Origin: Oscillospiraceae bacterium
Lineage (GTDB): Bacteria > Bacillota > Clostridia > Oscillospirales > Oscillospiraceae
Length of the DNA stretch: 18,007 nt
Direction of reading: 5' to 3'
Assembly: GCA_020025715.1 (NCBI GenBank)
Contig: JAHHRQ010000034.1
Span: 1-18,007, forward strand
Below are positions 1-6,956 of the stretch, piece after piece. The notes under the pieces were generated by a model. The model did no database searches. It had not been told where the DNA came from and saw nothing but the letters and a program-made list of their open reading frames with translations. The translations under genes were made by a program, and so were the position numbers. Numbering within the stretch: position 1 is the first letter of the stretch; the number at the start of each line of letters is the position of its first letter.

Positions 1-116
1 TAACGCACCGGCTTGCTAAACCAATGTTCCATTAAGTTCAAATTACCACATCATAATTTTCTCCCGCTCCCATCTGTTGCTACATTCCGTAGCTTTCATA
101 GGTTTAGGAATACTTT
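1..116. repeat. Direct repeat copy A (left flank of the 220-882 gene)
   Basis: This stretch aligns without gaps to 904-1019 at a constant offset of 903 bases. Positions 11-54 are identical to 914-957 (44 of 44), and the rest carries scattered substitutions, for roughly 85-90 % identity overall. The copy probably continues left of the window. Read on the minus strand it holds an open frame ending in NRWEREKIMMW and a stop, matching NRWARERTMMW in copy B. It may therefore be the 3' end of a once-coding unit plus its downstream spacer. Confidence 0.85.
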
Positions 117-219
117 GAATATTGCAATCCATAATCAGCCAATACGCCCAAGCGGGCGCATGATACTTATGGACAAAGCCTGAATATTCGACTGCTGTAA
201 CTGTTAATCGGCTTCAAAC

Positions 220-882
220 TCACTGCTGTGTAACTTCATCAAATTTACTTCCGAGCCAGTTTTGCAGGAATCGCATGTTTTCCTCAGTGTATGTCATCCA
301 CAATAGGCCGTCAAATGGCTGTATTTTTGAGCAGTCGGGATATGATGCTACTACATCTATTTTATTATCCAGATTTACTGCTTTCGGGAACTGCTTCTTT
401 AGTTCTACCATTTCCCACACATTCGAAATTCCGTAGTCGGAAAAATCGCTTTTCCTATAATCTCCGAACGCTATGTATATTCCCATTGAGGTACTATTAC
501 GCTTCTTATGCAAGCTACCATAGAGTTTGGGTGCAACCCCTACGCCAGTAATATCCTTCTTGTAATAATACTTTTTCTTTATATATCCTAATCTGATAGT
601 GTCTTCCGAAAATTTTACTGGTCTGCCTGCAAAAAGGAAGATAGCAACCGTAAAGTAAACAAGAAGCACAAAAAGCAGAGGCTCAAGCAGCAAAACTATT
701 ACTCCCATCAAGCTCAAATAAATATTGAAAACGCTTGGCTCCTTGAGCAGTTCAATTATAGTCTCTGCTTGCACAGTGAATACATTGTACGTAATACATC
801 CAAATATCAAAACAATAATCACAAGAAAAAAAGCTATACTGAGAGCGAATAAAGATTTTGAGGGAATAACTGTTTTTTTCAT
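220..882 (-). CDS. Two-helix membrane protein of unknown function with a cytosolic tail
   Basis: I do not recognise this 220-residue protein. It has two long hydrophobic segments (about residues 10-32 and 55-85), then a soluble part beginning GRPVKFSEDTIRLGYIKKKY, where alternating strands and charged turns resemble the bacterial PH-like domains that follow paired helices in small Firmicute membrane proteins. That resemblance is only suggestive. The start is well supported: AGGGAGGT lies 7 bases before the ATG. The gene stands alone on the minus strand, downstream of the lipoprotein gene and separated from it by about 220 bases. It sits exactly between two ~115-bp direct repeats, so the gene plus one repeat forms a ~900-bp unit like a cassette. 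Base composition is AT-rich like the sensory genes beside it. An immunity or stress-envelope role is possible but nothing in the sequence shows it. Confidence 0.75.
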   Translation of the reverse strand: MKKTVIPSKSLFALSIAFFLVIIVLIFGCITYNVFTVQAETIIELLKEPSVFNIYLSLMGVIVLLLEPLLFVLLVYFTVAIFLFAGRPVKFSEDTIRLGYIKKKYYYKKDITGVGVAPKLYGSLHKKRNSTSMGIYIAFGDYRKSDFSDYGISNVWEMVELKKQFPKAVNLDNKIDVVASYPDCSKIQPFDGLLWMTYTEENMRFLQNWLGSKFDEVTQQ

Positions 883-903
883 CGAACTACCTCCCTTAAT
901 GTC

Positions 904-1019
904 TAAAGCGCCTGCTTGCTAAACCAATGTTCCATTAAGTTCAAATTACCACATCATCGTTCTTTCCCTCGCCCATCTGTTGCTATATTCCGTAAATTTT
1001 ATAGGGTTGGGAATACTTT
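904..1019. repeat. Direct repeat copy B (right flank of the 220-882 gene)
   Basis: Second copy of the element at 1-116. It lies between the stop of the lipoprotein gene (1102) and the ribosome binding site of the 220-residue membrane protein gene. Both copies thus sit just downstream of a minus-strand gene. The perfectly conserved 44-bp core (914-957) is the part after the shared MMW stop codon, not the putative coding part. This fits a conserved spacer or recombination target better than selection on a protein. Confidence 0.85.
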
Positions 1020-1098
1020 TAAGCTCGGGTTTATTATCATTATACAGGTATCCGGAAATCACTTCAATAGCAGCAGTAGCAAAAGCGGCATAATATTC
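937..1098 (-). pseudogene. Possible C-terminal gene remnant ending ...NRWARERTMMW
   Basis: Directly after the stop of the lipoprotein gene, and in the same frame, the minus strand stays open for about 50 codons and ends SIPNPIKFTEYSNRWARER followed by TMMW and a stop. There is no in-frame ATG at its head. The well-placed AAGGAG before an ATG near 1092 leads into a different frame that stops after ten codons. A matching tail exists in the other repeat copy (about 1-110), but the residues upstream differ. I read these as two truncated 3' ends of related genes. Chance open frames within a duplicated spacer remain possible. Confidence 0.3.
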
Positions 1099-1101
1099 TC
1101 C

Positions 1102-3321
1102 TTAACCGTACTGTTCCGCCAGATATATTTTCAGCTTTGAATCAATTTCCTGAGCGGCAAGCTCTGAGGATATACTACCGTTTAAGTATTTCTCACTTTC
1201 TTCAAGAATTAAATTCAGCATATCCTCATCGGTAACGGTGCTTATATTGAGAGACTCAATAATTCCATATAACTGCTCTTTTATTACATTTACGTCTTCT
1301 GTACCTTTTATCGAAATTTTCTCTCCGTTGGCGAAAGCTCCTAAGCTTGGGGGCAGTTCGATATAATTTTCTCCCTGTTTATCAAGCTTTGCTGTCAGCA
1401 CATCCTGTCTCACCGGCAAATCGTTAATGTATGAATTGCCCTGACATTCCTCTCCCAGTACAAAATCGAAAAAGCTTTTGCAGCCCTGAATATTTGCTGT
1501 TTTAGCTGAAACTCCCAGCAGGCTTGAGGGGGCAAGCGCAAAGCCGGAGCTGTTTTCAGATGGAAAGCCTATGTAATTCGGCTCGTTATTAAAAGCCCCG
1601 TCAATGAATGACACTGTTTTTACGGAATTTGAGCCAATCAGGCCCATAAATGCTTTCTGCTCTCCGCAAGCCACAGCACCGAAGTCATCCGGCCCTCCGG
1701 GAATACCTTCATCCGGCAGCTGGGCCGCATATTCCAGCATTTCGGAAAATCCGCCATTATAGAAATTGCTGCTCAAATTATTTATATCAACGAACTGCGA
1801 AGAATTAAACAAAATAACATAAGTTAAAAAGAGTTCTCCGGCAGTATTGGCACCGATTGCGTTAACAGCAGGCAAACCGGACACTTTTTCCATAAACTCT
1901 TGAAGTGTCCATTTACTGAGACCGCCGCTTAGTTCCTGACTGCTTACCATGGACAGGATGCTGAATGAGGGCGTCATATAATAGAGATTGCCATCATATT
2001 TCAGGCTTTCCAAAACCGAAGGAAGAATTTGCTTGTTTTCCTCCGTGACCCAGCCGGAAATATCTTTCAATGCACCCGATTTAGCAAATTTTAGGGCCGG
2101 CAAATTAGTTAAATCCAAAATATCTATGGAATTGTCCGATATATAATCCGCATTCAGCTGCGTCATGCCTACATCGGAGTCCTCCGCTAAATCATATTCT
2201 GCATAGTCCCTAACTACAATTTTATATCCTAAATTGCGGGAGTTATAATCTTCGATAATTTGCTGAAGGCCGCGGTTCAATTCGTAAGTTGCTAAAGTGA
2301 TTGTCTCGCTTTGCTCTGTACACTCCTCCCAAACAGCACCCATACCGTTTTCAATAGAAAACAGCTTTCCATCATTCAAAAGCAGGATGTTGTTGCTGTG
2401 CATACAGCTCGAAGCGCAGTCAATCAGCGGCAGCATATCACCGTTTTTATAATTGAGCTTATAAAGCGTATTTTTCAAAAATACCAGAACATTTTCACCG
2501 GTGTCGCTTGCAGATATGCAGTCGTAAATTCTCTGAATTTTTGTCTCACTTATAAGATTAAAATTGCCGTCATAAAGGGAGAAAAATGTGGAATGGTCAT
2601 CATTATCAATACTGTTATAAAATCCACGGCATATTAAAATACTGCCGTCATCATTCAGTATGCAGGCGGGATTATATGTATAGTCGCCAAGCTCTTTTAC
2701 CATTTCGCCGCTTTCGTCCATTAAAAATACAGTGCCGCCGGTGCAAACAATCATTTTTCCGTTTACTGCCGCAATTTCATCAATATTATTTCCGGCGCAT
2801 TTCTCCGGTATATTAAGCTTTACGGAGCTTTGGAAAGCCGCGTTATCATAGCTGCTCAAAATGTAATCTCCGTTTTCATCAACGGTCAGCAGCATAATTT
2901 TTCCGTCGGAGCTTTGGCACAGGGAATAAAATTCGCCGTGAATTTCAAGCTCAAGCTCCTCTGCGCTATCGGATGCCAAGTCATAAAGGAAAAATTTATT
3001 CTCGCCTTCGCTGTCCCTGCCGAACATCAAAAGCTGCTCCCCCGCTTTAACCGCCTGTCGGAGCTTTACCCCGCCCATAGGCAGAGAAATTGCCCTGCTC
3101 TGCATTATATCTACGCTTGCCTCGGTATTGAGATTTTCTTTTAATGTCTCTGTTTTTATCTTGTCCTCAGCGTTAACGTTTTCCTTTTGCTCAACTTCGG
3201 TCGGCTGAGTAGTGATCTCTGCTGCTTCTTTTTTCTCTGCCTTTGTACCTCCGCAGGCGCAGAGGGAAACAATCATAACCGCACTCAGAAGCAGGCAGAT
3301 AATACGCTTGGCCTTTGACAT
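1102..3321 (-). CDS. Lipoprotein: propeller-like N-half plus extracellular solute-binding domain
   Basis: A 739-residue exported lipoprotein. The signal peptide MSKAKRIICLLLSAVMIVSL is followed by a lipobox LCAC, so Cys23 should be lipidated, and then by an acidic, Thr/Glu-rich linker. Residues about 75-335 contain repeated short strands of the type DDGSILI or DGKIMLLTVDENGDYIL, like blades of a beta-propeller. From about residue 340 (ITLATYELNRGLQQIIEDYN) to the end it looks like a family-1 ABC solute-binding protein, including aromatic stretches such as YDGNLYYMTP. The ATG at 3321 is chosen because AAGGAGA stands 7 bases upstream and the signal peptide begins there; the frame runs 39 codons further up but without signals. 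No ABC permease genes are adjacent. With the kinase and regulator genes just upstream, a ligand-sensing or surface-binding role is likelier than transport (inference). Confidence 0.8.
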   Translation of the reverse strand: MSKAKRIICLLLSAVMIVSLCACGGTKAEKKEAAEITTQPTEVEQKENVNAEDKIKTETLKENLNTEASVDIMQSRAISLPMGGVKLRQAVKAGEQLLMFGRDSEGENKFFLYDLASDSAEELELEIHGEFYSLCQSSDGKIMLLTVDENGDYILSSYDNAAFQSSVKLNIPEKCAGNNIDEIAAVNGKMIVCTGGTVFLMDESGEMVKELGDYTYNPACILNDDGSILICRGFYNSIDNDDHSTFFSLYDGNFNLISETKIQRIYDCISASDTGENVLVFLKNTLYKLNYKNGDMLPLIDCASSCMHSNNILLLNDGKLFSIENGMGAVWEECTEQSETITLATYELNRGLQQIIEDYNSRNLGYKIVVRDYAEYDLAEDSDVGMTQLNADYISDNSIDILDLTNLPALKFAKSGALKDISGWVTEENKQILPSVLESLKYDGNLYYMTPSFSILSMVSSQELSGGLSKWTLQEFMEKVSGLPAVNAIGANTAGELFLTYVILFNSSQFVDINNLSSNFYNGGFSEMLEYAAQLPDEGIPGGPDDFGAVACGEQKAFMGLIGSNSVKTVSFIDGAFNNEPNYIGFPSENSSGFALAPSSLLGVSAKTANIQGCKSFFDFVLGEECQGNSYINDLPVRQDVLTAKLDKQGENYIELPPSLGAFANGEKISIKGTEDVNVIKEQLYGIIESLNISTVTDEDMLNLILEESEKYLNGSISSELAAQEIDSKLKIYLAEQYG

Positions 3322-3502
3322 TTTGCTTTCTCCTTTATCAAATTTATTTTTTACTGCATTTTCCTGAAAACACAGCTGTTTATTTGCATGTGTATAATAT
3401 GACAATATATTACTTGTTTTATATTTTTTCAATATCATTTACATGAAAAGACATATTTCATACAAATTTGGTTTTATTGGTTCAAAATTTACTTAATATC
3501 AT

Positions 3503-3536
3503 AAAAAAGCTGCCGCAAAAATTGCAGCAGCTTTTT
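3503..3536 (-). terminator. Intrinsic terminator after the histidine kinase gene
   Basis: Arms 3504-3513 and 3527-3536 (aaaaagctgc / gcagcttttt) form a 10-bp stem that can extend inward across one mismatch. On the minus strand the hairpin begins 12 bases after the kinase stop and is followed by a T-rich run. It lies between the kinase and the lipoprotein gene, so the latter is either expressed by read-through or from its own promoter in 3322-3500. Confidence 0.8.
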
Positions 3537-3547
3537 GACCTGAAGTT

Positions 3548-4864
3548 TTATTTTTCTGTTTCATACGGGAATTGTATCACCGCATGAAATTGCTTTTCCA
3601 ATGCGTCATAATAAAATCTATGAGTCCCGTTATATTTATTAACCACTCTGATAATACTTTTAATTCCGTAGCCATGTGTTACAGATGATTTTTTGCTTGT
3701 TTTATAGTCTCCTTTAAAATTCTTCGCAGGCTCTTCATCGCAGGAATTAACAACCGTAATAACAACACTCTGGCTTTCTTCGTATTTAATCACAGATACA
3801 TCTATGTTTTTCGTTGGTGATTTTAGTGCTGACTCATATGCATTTGAAAGAAGATTTTCAAAAACGGCCGTAATACTTGCCGAATTCATGAATTTGAGCA
3901 CATCAGCTCTGACATCACACATAAATGTAATTTCGGCTTGTTCGCATTTCTGCGAATATTGCTGAAGTATTACATTCAAAATCGGATTTTCCGAAAATTT
4001 CTTTTTATTATTAAGCTCAGATAAACCTACCACACCCGCCACATAATTCTGTATCTCAGCATTATTTGATTTTTCTGCCAGAGTTTCAATCATATTCAGG
4101 TGTTTCTTAATATCATGTATCAATACCCGCTGACTTTCCGACTGCTCATAAAGTGCTTTATAATACGCTGCATCAGCTTCATCTTTCTGTAAACTGATTT
4201 GAAGCATCGTATTCTGCTGATTGGTATGCTGAATGTAATTATAAAATATAAATAAAAGTAAATTCTCGGCCAGCAAAGTCATAAAAGTAATAATAATCAT
4301 AATTTCAGACGCTCTGGTTATTTCCATATTTATGCTAAGGTACGCAATGATTCCCGAAATAATCATTGACAGAAACGGCAAAATGTAAAATAACATCATA
4401 TATTTAGGTTCCTCGCCTGCGCTCTTGTGAGGTTTGAAGAGTCTGGCGCTGAGCATTGCCATGGCCAAATACATTGTTTTGCTTATTATTACAATTATAA
4501 GCATTATTCTTAAGTTAGATATGTATGTGCCGAATTCATAACCAAGTACCCCCAAAAACAGGGAAGCGAAAATTTCTGAAATTGTCATAATAAAACTCAA
4601 AAACGTAGCATGGATAACGCCCATTTTTACATTGCAGTCATATAACCGGCACGCCAAAGCCAAGTCAACAATAAAGCAGGAAATTAAATTGGCCCAAGGT
4701 CTGTTAAGCTCATAAATGAAAAAGCAGAAAATATATCCCACAGCAAACATTGAAATTGTAAAACCGACATTATGCTTTCTTTCAAACAGATAATCGAAAT
4801 AAAGCCAAGCTATTAACGCTTCAACCAGATGCAACACTGCATAACAAATAATTTCTTCCATCAT
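3548..4864 (-). CDS. GHKL-type sensor histidine kinase (AgrC-like)
   Basis: A 438-residue membrane sensor kinase. Residues 1-210 hold about six hydrophobic helices, the layout of peptide- or envelope-sensing kinases of the AgrC/ComD class. A short helical linker leads to the phosphoacceptor region RVLIHDIKKHLNMIE with His250. The ATP-binding domain has the N-box FENLLSNAYESA (Asn337, Asn341) and a glycine box HGYGIKSI (398-400), typical of HATPase_c_5/GHKL proteins. The start codon overlaps the stop of the upstream response regulator gene by 4 bases (ATGA), so the two are translationally coupled and are cognate partners. No agrB/agrD-like peptide genes are visible nearby, so the signal is unknown. 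The adjacent solute-binding lipoprotein is a candidate accessory sensor (inference). Confidence 0.92.
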   Translation of the reverse strand: MMEEIICYAVLHLVEALIAWLYFDYLFERKHNVGFTISMFAVGYIFCFFIYELNRPWANLISCFIVDLALACRLYDCNVKMGVIHATFLSFIMTISEIFASLFLGVLGYEFGTYISNLRIMLIIVIISKTMYLAMAMLSARLFKPHKSAGEEPKYMMLFYILPFLSMIISGIIAYLSINMEITRASEIMIIITFMTLLAENLLLFIFYNYIQHTNQQNTMLQISLQKDEADAAYYKALYEQSESQRVLIHDIKKHLNMIETLAEKSNNAEIQNYVAGVVGLSELNNKKKFSENPILNVILQQYSQKCEQAEITFMCDVRADVLKFMNSASITAVFENLLSNAYESALKSPTKNIDVSVIKYEESQSVVITVVNSCDEEPAKNFKGDYKTSKKSSVTHGYGIKSIIRVVNKYNGTHRFYYDALEKQFHAVIQFPYETEK

Positions 4865-5574
4865 TTTGTGCTTTCCATGTACATAAGATATTCATCTTTA
4901 AATTCTGAGTATTTGCGCTTAGTAACATATGCCTCTTTTACCTGAGAATTATATTTCAGGATAACTGAATCTTTTCCAAGGGTAAAGATATATCTCATAT
5001 TTACTATATAGCTGCGGTGCGGAGAATAAAAACAAGGAAGAGAAAGAGTATTTCTCCAATATTCCATATTCTCAGTGCTCTTAAATATTCCATCTAATGT
5101 ATATATAAGTACTTTTCTCTGTAATGCTTCCACGCATACAATTTCTTCCGTCTGTCGCGTAAAAACTCCGTCATTTGTTATTATCGTATACTCTGTGGTT
5201 TCCATATTATATTGATATAGTGCTTCTTTTAAGTTTCTAAAAAGGCGATTTTTATCAATCGGTTTAGATAAATATCTAAATACATGGAACTTCATTGCTT
5301 CATCAAGATAGTCCGGATAAGATGTAACAATAAAAATTTTAATGTGTGGATTTCGCTGCATAAGCTTTGCGCCGACATGAATTCCGCTTATTCCGGGCAT
5401 TTCCACATCCAGAAAGGCTATGTCCGCTTTAGTTTCCGTTTGTATAAGTTCATCGCCATTTGTATAAGATGCGATTTCCGGTAATTTAACCTCAATTTTT
5501 TCAAAAAACTCTGTAATATAATTTTTTAATTGCTCTATAACAGCAGTATCATCGTCACAAATCAATATTCGCAT
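4861..5574 (-). CDS. LytTR-family response regulator
   Basis: A 237-residue two-domain regulator. The receiver domain (1-120) shows the acidic pocket CDDD (Asp7-Asp9), the phosphoacceptor Asp56 in AFLDVEMPG, the switch Thr84/Ser85 in FIVTSYPDY and the conserved Lys104 in LSKP. Residues about 130-232 match a LytTR DNA-binding domain, including the FYSPHRSYIVNMRYI segment typical of that fold. It is the first gene of a minus-strand operon and overlaps the kinase gene by 4 bases. The ATG has only a weak GGTGGT ribosome site 6 bases upstream and a predicted leader of about 17 bases. LytTR regulators usually bind paired repeats upstream of their own or neighbouring genes; I found no convincing consensus pair, only an inverted heptamer (see findings). 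Confidence 0.93.
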   Translation of the reverse strand: MRILICDDDTAVIEQLKNYITEFFEKIEVKLPEIASYTNGDELIQTETKADIAFLDVEMPGISGIHVGAKLMQRNPHIKIFIVTSYPDYLDEAMKFHVFRYLSKPIDKNRLFRNLKEALYQYNMETTEYTIITNDGVFTRQTEEIVCVEALQRKVLIYTLDGIFKSTENMEYWRNTLSLPCFYSPHRSYIVNMRYIFTLGKDSVILKYNSQVKEAYVTKRKYSEFKDEYLMYMESTK

Positions 5575-5597
5575 GTTATCACCACCATAGTTTTTTT

Positions 5598-5626
5598 ATT
5601 ATAACACGCTGATAACAAGTTGTCAT
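5598..5626 (-). promoter_or_regulatory. Sigma-A-type promoter of the regulator/kinase operon
   Basis: On the minus strand ATGACA (5621-5626) and TATAAT (5598-5603) are separated by exactly 17 bases. Transcription would start near 5591, leaving a leader of about 17 bases before the ATG at 5574. Five of six -35 bases and all -10 bases match consensus. Confidence 0.8.
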
Positions 5627-5860
5627 CAAAGCTTACACCGCAAATAAACCAAATAATTATCGTAAAAAAGATTGGTAAGCAATACTTATCACAACTTACT
5701 TCTCTTAAAAACTATGTAGGGGTGACATCACTTAATGTAGTTTGAAAGCCATACGCTGTGTCCGCACATAAAACTCTTTCCCCTCTGCACTGGAGCGTTT
5801 TATACAAGATCTTCGGGTATAAAAAGTTTAATGACAAGAATTTTTTGAAAAACGGAAACG
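5627..5860. other. Gene-free stretch between the regulator operon and the tRNA terminator
   Basis: No coding frame is convincing here. Visible items are the heptamer aagttgt at 5617-5623 and its inverse acaactt at 5692-5698, either of which could belong to a regulator operator, and a small hairpin with arms 5798-5805 and 5817-5824 around an 11-base loop. Nothing else stands out. Confidence 0.5.
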
Positions 5861-5895
5861 AAAAAAAGCCTCAAAAGCACAAGGCTTTCGAGGCT
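5861..5895 (-). terminator. Intrinsic terminator downstream of tRNA-Leu
   Basis: Arms of about 12 bp (5867-5878 and 5884-5895; agcctc/gaggct outer part, one internal mismatch) close a short loop. On the minus strand the stem is followed by seven T. It starts 10 bases after the tRNA CCA end. Confidence 0.9.
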
Positions 5896-5904
5896 ACATA
5901 GAGC

Positions 5905-5992
5905 TGGTGCGCGAGGCGGGACTTGAACCCGCACGTCCGGAGTGGACACTAGAACCTGAATCTAGCGAGTCTACCAATTCCACCACTCGCGC
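5905..5992 (-). tRNA. tRNA-Leu (anticodon CAG)
   Basis: The minus strand folds into a class II tRNA of 88 nt. Acceptor arms are GCGCGAG and CTCGCGC, followed by discriminator A and an encoded CCA. The D arm contains GGTAGA, the anticodon stem is CTAGA/TCTAG with loop TTCAGGT (anticodon CAG, template positions 5956-5958), a long variable arm follows, and the T arm is GCGGG-TTCAAGT-CCCGC. The long variable arm and the anticodon agree on leucine, decoding CUG. It has its own promoter and terminator, so it is a monocistronic stable RNA unit. Its 3' end faces the AT-rich accessory-looking region. Confidence 0.97.
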
Positions 5993-6017
5993 ATATATTG
6001 TTTTTTAACGCTTGATT

Positions 6018-6046
6018 ATAATATCATTAGCCGCTGCGATTGTCAA
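6018..6046 (-). promoter_or_regulatory. Promoter of tRNA-Leu
   Basis: TTGACA (6041-6046 on the minus strand) is followed after 17 bases by TATTAT (6018-6023), with an overlapping TATAAT three bases further on. The perfect -35 fits a stable-RNA promoter, and the start would fall about 20 bases before the tRNA. Confidence 0.8.
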
Positions 6047-6078
6047 GCTTTTTTTGGAAAATCATGTGTAAATTTCTC

Positions 6079-6107
6079 TTTACTTATGTGTGTTCAAATG
6101 ATATATT
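6079..6107 (+). promoter_or_regulatory. Candidate promoter of the DUF975 gene
   Basis: TTTACT (6079-6084), 17 bases, TATATT (6102-6107). The spacing is ideal and both boxes are reasonable matches; the predicted start is about 30 bases before the ATG at 6146. Confidence 0.55.
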
Positions 6108-6145
6108 TAAAACAGACGATACCTTATATGAAAAGGAGCGATATA

Positions 6146-6916
6146 ATGCAACTAAACCGTGTCGCCATAAAGCGAAAAGCTCAGGAGCTTATTTATATTT
6201 CAAAGCCCCTGCCTATTTATGCCGGTCTTATTATGCTCGTCCTGGGAATTGTTATCAGCACTCTCTCCGCCCGCATCATGGGATTAAACATAAGTCCATC
6301 CGATATGGAACAGTATTTAAAATACGTTCAGGATGGCAATTTTGAATTTGCCCTCCGGCTTCTGGATACCTTCAAACCCACTCCCGCTGCTACTGCTATT
6401 GACACAGCATTGCAGATAATCAGCTCTGTTGTGAATTTCGGCTTTGTCATCTTCCTGATGAACATTGTCAGAAACACAGCTCCCTGCCTGGGCAACCTGC
6501 TTGACGGTTTCGGAAAGTTCTTTAAAATCGTATGGCTCAACATTTTAATATACGTCTTTATATTATTCTGGACTATGCTGTTCATTATCCCCGGCTTTAT
6601 TGCCATCTACCGTTACCGCATGGCAATCTACATTATGATAGATAACCCCGACATGTCCGCCATGGAATGTATCAGAGAGAGCAGCCGCATGATGAAAGGC
6701 CACAAGGCCGAACTGTTAATGTTTGACCTGAGCTTCTTCGGCTGGTATCTGCTGGCAATTATTCCTTATCTGGGCTACCTTGTACAGGTATGGACAATTC
6801 CTTATATGAACCTCAGCTATGCTGTATATTATGAGACCTTGAAGAACTGCCCCACTGACGCAGTGTTCACCGAAATTCCCGATTCCGGCAACAACTCTTC
6901 ATCGTCTGAATTATGA
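6146..6916 (+). CDS. DUF975-family integral membrane protein
   Basis: A 256-residue polytopic membrane protein matching the DUF975 family, whose function is not established. Family hallmarks seen are the N-terminal basic amphipathic stretch NRVAIKRKAQELIY, hydrophobic segments near residues 22-42, 92-110, 128-165 and 195-220, the FIIPGFIAIYRYRMA motif (146-160), and the segment SRMMKGHKAELLMF followed by GWYLL. The C-terminus is a short Ser-rich cytosolic tail. The ATG at 6146 is chosen because AAAAGGAG precedes it at good spacing and the family N-terminus begins there; the frame is open 60 bases further upstream. It is monocistronic and convergent with the SEDS gene, and a shared hairpin separates the two. 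Confidence 0.88.
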   Translation: MQLNRVAIKRKAQELIYISKPLPIYAGLIMLVLGIVISTLSARIMGLNISPSDMEQYLKYVQDGNFEFALRLLDTFKPTPAATAIDTALQIISSVVNFGFVIFLMNIVRNTAPCLGNLLDGFGKFFKIVWLNILIYVFILFWTMLFIIPGFIAIYRYRMAIYIMIDNPDMSAMECIRESSRMMKGHKAELLMFDLSFFGWYLLAIIPYLGYLVQVWTIPYMNLSYAVYYETLKNCPTDAVFTEIPDSGNNSSSSEL

Positions 6917-6917
6917 T

Positions 6918-6955
6918 AAAAAAATCCGGTACTTTAAAAGTACCGGATTTTTTAT
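6918..6955. terminator. Bidirectional terminator between DUF975 and SEDS genes
   Basis: A nearly perfect inverted repeat, aatccggtacttt / aaagtaccggatt, flanked by A-runs on the left and T-runs on the right, works on both strands. It starts two bases after the DUF975 stop and reaches the stop of the convergent SEDS gene at 6957. Confidence 0.92.
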
Positions 6956-6956
6956 A

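Noticed and set aside
3322..3438. 39-residue N-terminal extension of the lipoprotein
   Set aside because: The signal peptide and a good ribosome site place the start at 3321; the extension is AT-rich, with no signal and no ribosome site.
5905..5992. Second copy of the tRNA-Leu 3' end as an attachment site
   Set aside because: Reading through 1-5900 I found no repeat of the acceptor/T-arm sequence, and no integrase gene.
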